This document shows, one piece after another, positions 59,052 through 64,000 of a stretch of DNA of 64,000 nt. Within the stretch, counting starts at the first letter, position 1; the number at the start of each line of letters is the position of its first letter. Both the position numbers and the translations under genes were made by a program. Source of the stretch: Brevundimonas sp. (GTDB lineage Bacteria; Pseudomonadota; Alphaproteobacteria; Caulobacterales; Caulobacteraceae); NCBI RefSeq assembly GCF_027484365.1, contig NZ_JAIXTC010000012.1, positions 1 through 64,000 of the forward strand, written 5' to 3'. The notes under the pieces are model-generated. The model did not search any database. It saw only the letters and a program-made list of their open reading frames with translations, and had not been told where the DNA came from.

Positions 59052-59067
59052 TGTTTCACGTGAAACA
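59052..59067. promoter_or_regulatory. parS: parS site 2 (perfect)
   Basis: TGTTTCACGTGAAACA, identical to site 1, in the 57-nt gap between mnmE and mnmG, 1.7 kb from site 1. Confidence 0.95.
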
Positions 59068-59100
59068 GTCCGTCGGTGGCGTTTCGACCCCTTTTCCCCT

Positions 59101-60978
59101 ATGTCCCGCCCCATGAGCTCCCCCTCTTCCTTCGACGTCATCGTGATCGGCGGCGGCCATGCCGGCTGCGAGGCCGCGGCCGCCTCCGCGCGCGCCGGCG
59201 CGCGCACCCTGTTGCTGACGCAAAAGCTTGAGACCATCGGCGAGATGAGCTGCAATCCGGCGATCGGCGGCCTGGGCAAGGGTCATCTGGTCCGCGAGAT
59301 CGACGCCCTCGACGGCCTGATGGGGCGACTCGGCGACAAGGCCGGCATCCAGTTTCGTCTGCTCAACCGTTCCAAGGGTGCCGCCGTGCGCGGGCCACGA
59401 AGCCAGATCGACCGGCGCCTGTACCGGGAGGCGATGCAGGCCGAACTCGCCGACTATCCCAACCTGACCCTGATGGCCGGGACGGCCGAGGCCCTGATCC
59501 TCGACGGCGACCGTGTGGTCGGCGTCACGACGGGGGACGGCGTTTCGCTGAAGGCCGGCGCCGTGGTCCTGACGACCGGCACCTTCCTCAATGGCGTCAT
59601 TCATCGCGGAGACGAACGCATCCCGGCCGGTCGTCACGGCGAGGCCCCCTCGACCGGCATGGCGGCCGACCTCTATGGCTCGGGCCTGCAGATGGGTCGG
59701 CTCAAGACCGGGACCCCGGCCCGCCTCGATGGCCGCACCATCGCCTGGGACCGGCTGGAGATGCAGGCCGCCGACGCGGAGCCCGTGCCCTTCAGTTTCC
59801 TGACCGACCGGATCGAGGTCCCGCAGATCGCCTGTGGCATCACGCAGACGACCGAAGAGACCCATGCCATCATCGCGGCCAACCTCGGCGAGAGCGCCGT
59901 CTATGGCGGCAAGCTGACCGGAGTCGGCCCGCGCTACTGTCCCTCGATCGAGGACAAGGTCGTCCGGTTCGCCGACAAGACCTCCCATCAGGTCTTCCTC
60001 GAACCCGAGGGTCTGGACGATCCGACCGTCTATCCGAACGGCATCTCGACCTCGGTCTCGCCGGAGACCCAGATCGCCTTCCTGCGCACCATGCCCGGGC
60101 TGGAATCCGTCGAGGTGTTCCGCTTCGGCTATGCGATCGAATACGACTACGTCGATCCGCGCGAACTGACCCCCGCCCTGGAGGTCAAACGGCGTCCGGG
60201 CCTCTATCTGGCCGGTCAAATCAACGGTACGACCGGGTATGAGGAAGCGGGCGCTCAAGGGTTGATTGCCGGTCTCAACGCCGCGCGCGCCGCCGCCGGA
60301 TCCCCGGAAATCGTGCTGGGGCGGGACCAGGCCTATATCGGCGTCATGATCGACGATCTGGTCACACGGGGTGTGACCGAGCCCTACCGGATGTTCACCA
60401 GCCGCGCCGAGTACCGGTTGACTCTGCGCGCCGACAATGCGGATCAACGGTTGACCCCTCTGGGTCTGGAGGCCGGAATCGTCTCGTCGGATCGTCGGCG
60501 GGCCTTTGAGATCAAGTCCGGGGCCCTGGCCGAGGCGACCACCCTGGCGCGCGAAACGAAGTTCACGCCGAAGGAGGCTCAGGCCCTGGGCATTTCCGTC
60601 AATCCCGATGGTCAGCGCCGTTCGATGCGCGACCTTCTGGCCTATCCCGGCGTCGACCTGTCGGCCTTCGCTGCGGCCTACCCGGTCATCGACGACTGGA
60701 GCCCGGCGGTGCGCGAGCAGGTCGAGATCGACGCGGGCTATGCGGGATATCTGGATCGCCAGACGGCCGATGCCGAGGCCCTGCGGCAGGAGGAGGCCCT
60801 GACCCTGCCGGCCAATCTCGACTACGCGGCGATCGGAGGGCTGTCCCACGAGGTCCGCGAGAAGCTCTCCCTGGTCCAGCCGCGCACCCTGGGCCAGGCC
60901 GGCCGGATCGAGGGCGTCACGCCCGGCGCCCTGACGGCGCTTCTTTCGCACGTCAAGAAAGCGGCGATCGCAGCCTGA
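59101..60978 (+). CDS. mnmG: tRNA uridine 5-carboxymethylaminomethyl modification enzyme MnmG (GidA)
   Basis: FAD-dependent partner of MnmE for wobble U34. 625 aa. The dinucleotide-binding motif [12 protein letters not shown] is near the start, then [49 protein letters not shown] and [31 protein letters not shown] and [20 protein letters not shown] follow, with the C-terminal helical GidA-assoc domain last. The start may be ATG 59101 or 59113 (MSSPSSFDV). Overlaps rsmG by one nt (TGATG). Confidence 0.98.
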   Translation: MSRPMSSPSSFDVIVIGGGHAGCEAAAASARAGARTLLLTQKLETIGEMSCNPAIGGLGKGHLVREIDALDGLMGRLGDKAGIQFRLLNRSKGAAVRGPRSQIDRRLYREAMQAELADYPNLTLMAGTAEALILDGDRVVGVTTGDGVSLKAGAVVLTTGTFLNGVIHRGDERIPAGRHGEAPSTGMAADLYGSGLQMGRLKTGTPARLDGRTIAWDRLEMQAADAEPVPFSFLTDRIEVPQIACGITQTTEETHAIIAANLGESAVYGGKLTGVGPRYCPSIEDKVVRFADKTSHQVFLEPEGLDDPTVYPNGISTSVSPETQIAFLRTMPGLESVEVFRFGYAIEYDYVDPRELTPALEVKRRPGLYLAGQINGTTGYEEAGAQGLIAGLNAARAAAGSPEIVLGRDQAYIGVMIDDLVTRGVTEPYRMFTSRAEYRLTLRADNADQRLTPLGLEAGIVSSDRRRAFEIKSGALAEATTLARETKFTPKEAQALGISVNPDGQRRSMRDLLAYPGVDLSAFAAAYPVIDDWSPAVREQVEIDAGYAGYLDRQTADAEALRQEEALTLPANLDYAAIGGLSHEVREKLSLVQPRTLGQAGRIEGVTPGALTALLSHVKKAAIAA

Positions 60979-61607
60979 TGACAGCCGATGAATTTCAGAA
61001 GGCGACCGGCGCCTGGCCGGAGCGGATGGCCGATCTCGAACGGTTTCGCGTCCTGCTGAGCGAGGCCAATGAGGTCATGAACCTGGTCGGACCCGACAGT
61101 CTGCCGGACTTCTGGAACCGTCATGCCTGGGATTCCGCCCAGCTCCTCGATCTTGCGGGTTTCGCCCGGACCTGGGCGGACCTCGGTGCGGGCGCAGGGT
61201 TTCCCGGTGTGGTCCTGGCCATCCTGGTGAAGGGCCGGCCGGACGCCCATGTCTGGCTGATCGATTCCCTCCAGAAACGCTGCCGATTCCTGCAGACCAT
61301 CGTTGATGAACTGGCCCTGCCGGCGACCGTGGTCTGGGGACGGGCGGAGGAGCAGGCGCTCAAGGTCGACGTCGTCACCGCCCGCGCCGTCGCCCCGATG
61401 GAAAAGCTGCTGGGTTATGCACAGCCTTACCTGTCTCGCGGTGCACAAGGTCTGTTTCTCAAGGGAGAGAAGGCCGAGACCGAGTTGCAGGACGCCGCCA
61501 AGTCTTGGCATGTCGAAGCCGAGCTTTCGGTGTCGCGCAGCGATCCGAGAGGTCGCATCGTCACTGTCCGGAGCCTTCGCCCCCGTGGAAACCAGCAACG
61601 TGGTTAG
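60978..61607 (+). CDS. rsmG: 16S rRNA (guanine527-N7)-methyltransferase RsmG (GidB)
   Basis: Methylates G527 of 16S rRNA using SAM. 209 aa with WADLGAGAGFPGVVLAIL as the SAM-binding region, VWLIDSLQKRCRFLQTIV, VVTARAVAPMEKLL and KGEKAETEL. The order mnmE-mnmG-rsmG-parA-parB is the classic bacterial origin-proximal cluster. Loss of this gene gives low-level streptomycin resistance in other bacteria (family knowledge). Confidence 0.97.
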   Translation: MTADEFQKATGAWPERMADLERFRVLLSEANEVMNLVGPDSLPDFWNRHAWDSAQLLDLAGFARTWADLGAGAGFPGVVLAILVKGRPDAHVWLIDSLQKRCRFLQTIVDELALPATVVWGRAEEQALKVDVVTARAVAPMEKLLGYAQPYLSRGAQGLFLKGEKAETELQDAAKSWHVEAELSVSRSDPRGRIVTVRSLRPRGNQQRG

Positions 61608-61608
61608 T

Positions 61609-62424
61609 ATGACCAAGCCGTCCCCGGTGAAGCCGCCACGCATCCTCGCCGTGTCGAATCAGAAGGGCGGAGTCGGCAAGACGACGACCGCGATCAACCT
61701 CGGGACTGCGCTCGCCGCCATCGGCGAGAAGGTCCTGATCGTCGACATGGACCCCCAGGGCAATGCCAGCACCGGTCTGGGCGTTCCACGTGAAACACGC
61801 CGGATCACCATCTATGACGTGATCGTCGACGGTCGGTCCGTGCATGACGCGGCAGTGCCGACGGCCGTACCGGGATTGCACATCATTCCTGCCGACGCCG
61901 ACATGTCGGGCGTCGAGATCGAACTGAGCCAGGCCGATCGCCGCTCCTATCGCCTGCGGGACGCGCTCGCGGCCCAGGCGACGGACGGCCATACCGGGTA
62001 CGACTATGTCCTGATCGACTGCCCGCCGTCGCTGAACCTTCTGACCCTCAACGCCATGGCGGCCGCGGACGGCGTCCTTGTCCCGCTGCAGTGCGAGTTC
62101 TTCGCCCTGGAAGGGTTGACGCAGTTGATGAAGACGATCGAGATGGTCCGTCAATCATTGAATCCGACCCTCGAAATCCAGGGTCTGGTCCTGACCATGT
62201 ACGACCGGCGCAACGCCCTGTCTGGACAGGTGGCGGCCGACGTCCGGGCCCACTTCGGCGACAAGGTCTATGACGCCGTCATCCCCCGGAACGTGCGGGT
62301 GTCGGAGGCGCCGTCCTTCGGCAAGCCGGTGTTGATCTACGACCTGAAATGCACCGGCAGCCAAGCTTACCTGAAGCTCGCCAAGGAGGTGGTCGGTCGC
62401 GAACGCCGCCGCCTCGCCGCCTGA
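61609..62424 (+). CDS. parA: Chromosome partitioning ATPase ParA
   Basis: Deviant-Walker ATPase that moves the ParB-parS complex to the opposite pole. 271 aa from ATG 61609 (MTKPSPVKPPRIL), 1 nt after the rsmG stop. KGGVGKTTTAINLGTALA is the deviant Walker A, IVDMDPQGNASTGLG is the A' segment, YVLIDCPPSLNLLT is Walker B. PLQCEFFALEGLTQLM and VIPRNVRVSEAPSFGKPV are conserved in chromosomal ParA. An in-frame GTG upstream (61588) would overlap rsmG and looks less likely. A parS-like site lies inside the gene. Confidence 0.97.
   Translation: MTKPSPVKPPRILAVSNQKGGVGKTTTAINLGTALAAIGEKVLIVDMDPQGNASTGLGVPRETRRITIYDVIVDGRSVHDAAVPTAVPGLHIIPADADMSGVEIELSQADRRSYRLRDALAAQATDGHTGYDYVLIDCPPSLNLLTLNAMAAADGVLVPLQCEFFALEGLTQLMKTIEMVRQSLNPTLEIQGLVLTMYDRRNALSGQVAADVRAHFGDKVYDAVIPRNVRVSEAPSFGKPVLIYDLKCTGSQAYLKLAKEVVGRERRRLAA
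61782..61797. promoter_or_regulatory. parS: parS-like site 3 inside parA (two mismatches)
   Basis: CGTTCCACGTGAAACA: 14 of 16 bases match parS; the right half is perfect. It encodes part of VPRETR in ParA, a segment that is not strongly conserved, so the DNA site may be under its own selection. Confidence 0.75.
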
Positions 62425-62445
62425 TAACGATACGGAATCAAGAGT

Positions 62446-63336
62446 TTGTCTGAACGTCAAAGAGGTCTGGGCCGAGGCCTGTCCGCCCTGATGGGCGAAA
62501 CGGTCGCCGAGCCCGTTCCGGTCGCGCCGGGCGCGGTATTGCCCACCGGCGTCGCATCCGTGCCGATCGAGAGCCTGAAGCCGAACCCGGATCAACCGCG
62601 CAAACAGTTCACCCGGGCCGACCACGACGAACTGACCCAGTCGATCCGCGACAAGGGCGTTCTGCAGCCGATTCTGGTCCGGCAGCAGCCCGGCGAGGAC
62701 GGCGTTTGGCAGATCATCGCGGGCGAACGCCGCTGGCGCGCCGCCCAGGCCGCCCGCCTGACGGAAGTGCCGATCATCGTCCGCGAAATGGACGACCTGG
62801 AGGTGCTCGAGGTCGCCATCATCGAGAACGTCCAGCGGGCGGATCTCAACCCGCTGGAAGAGGCGGCGGCCTATGGCGTGCTGATGGAGCGGTTCGGCCG
62901 CACCCAGGACGCGGTCGCCGGAATCGTCGGCAAGTCGCGGAGCCATGTCGCCAACACCCTGCGCCTGACCCAGTTGACGCCGGGCGCGCGGGAGCATGTC
63001 ATGGCCGGCCGACTGTCCGCTGGCCACGCCCGCGCCCTGCTGACGGCGAAGGATCCTGACGCCCTGGCCGACCAGGTGGTGGATCAGGGCCTGAACGTCC
63101 GTCAGGCCGAGGCTCTGGCCCGCAAGTCGCAGGACGAACAGAAGCCGAAACCGACAAGGCCGGCAGGGACCCAGGGCGCCGCCTCACCCGATATCGCCGC
63201 CCTGGAACAGGATCTGACGGACGCCCTCGGGGTGAAGATTTCTCTGTCGGACCGGGGCGGGAAGGGCGAACTGACCCTGTCCTACGCCAGTCTGGAGCAG
63301 CTGGACGACCTTTGCCGGCGGTTGATGCGCGCCTGA
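62446..63336 (+). CDS. parB: Chromosome partitioning protein ParB
   Basis: CTP-dependent DNA clamp that loads at parS and spreads. 296 aa from TTG 62446 (SERQRGLGRGLSALMGE); AAGAG upstream is a modest ribosome-binding site. VPIESLKPNPDQPRKQF begins the CTPase domain, with ILVRQQPGEDGVWQIIAGER then the GERRWRAA arginine motif, ENVQRADLNPLEEA, and a HTH with VGKSRSHVANTLRLTQL. A C-terminal dimerisation domain (LEQLDDLCRRLM) ends the protein. It is 21 nt after parA. Confidence 0.98.
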   Translation: MSERQRGLGRGLSALMGETVAEPVPVAPGAVLPTGVASVPIESLKPNPDQPRKQFTRADHDELTQSIRDKGVLQPILVRQQPGEDGVWQIIAGERRWRAAQAARLTEVPIIVREMDDLEVLEVAIIENVQRADLNPLEEAAAYGVLMERFGRTQDAVAGIVGKSRSHVANTLRLTQLTPGAREHVMAGRLSAGHARALLTAKDPDALADQVVDQGLNVRQAEALARKSQDEQKPKPTRPAGTQGAASPDIAALEQDLTDALGVKISLSDRGGKGELTLSYASLEQLDDLCRRLMRA

Positions 63337-63361
63337 GGCGCGTCTGTGCTAGGGTCGGGGC

Positions 63362-63541
63362 ATGACCGACACGCCCGAAACCCCCGCAGAAGCCCTGAAA
63401 CGCGTCCTCGCGGCGAAGAAGGCCTCCAGCCAGCCCGGCGGCCCGGCCTTCAAGCCCGGAAAGCATCCGGAACAGACGGTCAGCGCCCGTAACACGGCCC
63501 TGGCCAAGCCGGCCTTCCGAAAGGCCTCGAAGCGGGGGTAA
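63362..63541 (+). CDS. Small basic protein, 59 aa
   Basis: ATG 63362 to TAA 63541: MTDTPETPAEALKRVLAAKK, then ASSQPGGPAFKPGKHPEQTV and SARNTALAKPAFRKASKRG. GGGTCGGGGC precedes it, and codon use is as GC-rich as in its neighbours. It is highly basic (many Lys/Arg) and probably disordered, so it could be a nucleic-acid-associated protein. It lies between parB and holA, where a small basic protein is seen in some relatives (weak recollection). Function unknown. Confidence 0.65.
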   Translation: MTDTPETPAEALKRVLAAKKASSQPGGPAFKPGKHPEQTVSARNTALAKPAFRKASKRG

Positions 63542-63548
63542 CGATTTT

Positions 63549-63708
63549 CCTTCTCCCCCTGCGGGAGAAGGTGGCTGAGCGCAGCGAAGTCGGATGAGGG
63601 GTCACGCTGATGTCAAACGTCAGGGCTCGATCCACTCACTCCAGCCGGCGGTACAACCCCTCATCCGTCAGCCTTCGGCTGCCACCTTCTCCCGCAAGGG
63701 GAGAAGGG
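63549..63708. repeat. Inverted-repeat element R5 between the small basic gene and holA
   Basis: Left end CCTTCTCCCCCTGCGGGAGAAGG in parts (hairpin), then a GTGGCTGAGCGCAGCGAAG-type arm and GGATGAGGGG; the right half mirrors it (CCCCTCATCC, TTCGGCTGCCACC, CCTTCTCCCGC / GGGGAGAAGG). It fills the gap up to the holA stop at 63710 and probably terminates both convergent transcripts. Same plan as R1, R3 and R4. Confidence 0.7.
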
Positions 63709-63709
63709 A

Positions 63710-64000
63710 TCAAAGGCCCAGCCGCCTTGCCCTTGCGGCGATTTCCAGCAGGAGACGTTCGGCAATCAGGTGTTCGGGCATGCCGGTCGTCTTTGTGGCG
63801 ACGTCGGCGGTGTTGACGCTGTCCTGAACGACGTCGAGCTCTTCGAGACGCCAGGCGCGGGCTTGACGCAGCATCTCGTTTTCCTGTTTCCAGAAGACAC
63901 CCGCGGCCTTGGCGGCCTCCTTGGCCCCCGCGCCCGCGTTCTGAAGCACATTGATGCGGCGCAGCTTGCCGAGATGGATGGAGGCGGAGCGGACGGCCAT
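63710..64000 (-). CDS. holA: DNA polymerase III delta subunit, C-terminal part (cut by window edge)
   Basis: Clamp-loader subunit. The 97 codons seen are the C-terminal domain: RSASIHLGKLRRINVLQNAG, AGAKEAAKAAGVFWKQENEM, LRQARAWRLEELD, VNTADVATKTTGMPEHLIAE, RLLLEIAARARRLGL. The parB-holA adjacency is the Caulobacterales arrangement. The Met read at 64000 is internal. The true start lies beyond the window. Confidence 0.9.
   Translation of the reverse strand: MAVRSASIHLGKLRRINVLQNAGAGAKEAAKAAGVFWKQENEMLRQARAWRLEELDVVQDSVNTADVATKTTGMPEHLIAERLLLEIAARARRLGL

Overview
The window is high-GC DNA from the chromosome of an alphaproteobacterium of the Caulobacterales, most likely Brevundimonas or a close relative. 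The case rests on protein resemblance (GdhZ-type glutamate dehydrogenase, FeS-type ferrochelatase, ParA/ParB, DnaK/DnaJ), on gene order (DUF299-maf-aroE-coaE-dnaQ/secB facing hemE across the replication origin, and rho-mnmE-mnmG-rsmG-parA-parB-holA), and on a full CtrA motif in the origin. No phage, insertion sequence, CRISPR array, tRNA or rRNA was seen. This is overwhelmingly a core-genome region.

Layout. 1-4 kb: the start of a TPR protein, a decayed dapD fragment, an alpha-carbonic anhydrase, metK behind a near-perfect palindrome, a small secreted protein and trmB. 4-12.6 kb: dnaK-dnaJ-dapB, with a heat-shock-type promoter before dnaK, then a second small secreted protein, alkB, a structured palindromic repeat, a dienelactone hydrolase and hrcA-grpE. 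12.6-26 kb: rph and a lipoprotein, then the large minus-strand translation/RNA block rimP-nusA-ylxR-infB-(two envelope genes)-rbfA-truB-rpsO-pnp. 26-37 kb: coaBC-dut, a lipoprotein with a bacteriocin/polymorphic-toxin-like C-terminus, an XRE regulator, then tsaB-rimI-fur-miaB-phoH-ybeY-lnt, two more XRE regulators and nfuA. 37-48 kb: gdhZ with a translationally coupled universal stress protein, an AI-2E-type permease, a HerA/YjgR-type ATPase, a BLUF photosensor, mltA and a Tim44-domain protein. 48-52.5 kb: secB against the dnaQ-coaE-aroE-maf-ppsR operon.

About 52.5-53.0 kb is a gene-free half-kilobase holding DnaA-box-like 9-mers, a perfect TTAA-N7-TTAA CtrA site, a second near-perfect one, and a 15-bp direct repeat with a 20-bp period. 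Its flanks (hemE on one side, the DUF299 gene on the other) are those of Caulobacter Cori, so I read it as the chromosomal replication origin. Most genes on both sides are transcribed away from it. To the right are hemE-hemH-hemJ, rho, a DUF6489-like protein, mnmE, mnmG, rsmG, parA, parB and the 3' end of holA. Two perfect parS 16-mers (57,321 and 59,052) and a third degenerate site inside parA mark the centromere, 5-9 kb from the origin.

Several genes are coupled by 1-11 nt overlaps (hrcA-grpE, rimP-nusA, ybeY-lnt, phoH-ybeY, miaB-phoH, tsaB-rimI, gdhZ-usp, ppsR-maf-aroE-coaE, hemH-hemJ, mnmG-rsmG). Intergenic gaps carry a family of GC-rich inverted repeats, one of which appears to supply the ribosome-binding site of mnmE. 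The least ordinary items are the origin/centromere architecture, the toxin-domain lipoprotein, a terminator-like hairpin between a candidate promoter and rimP-nusA, the dapD remnant, and several unexplained palindromes.
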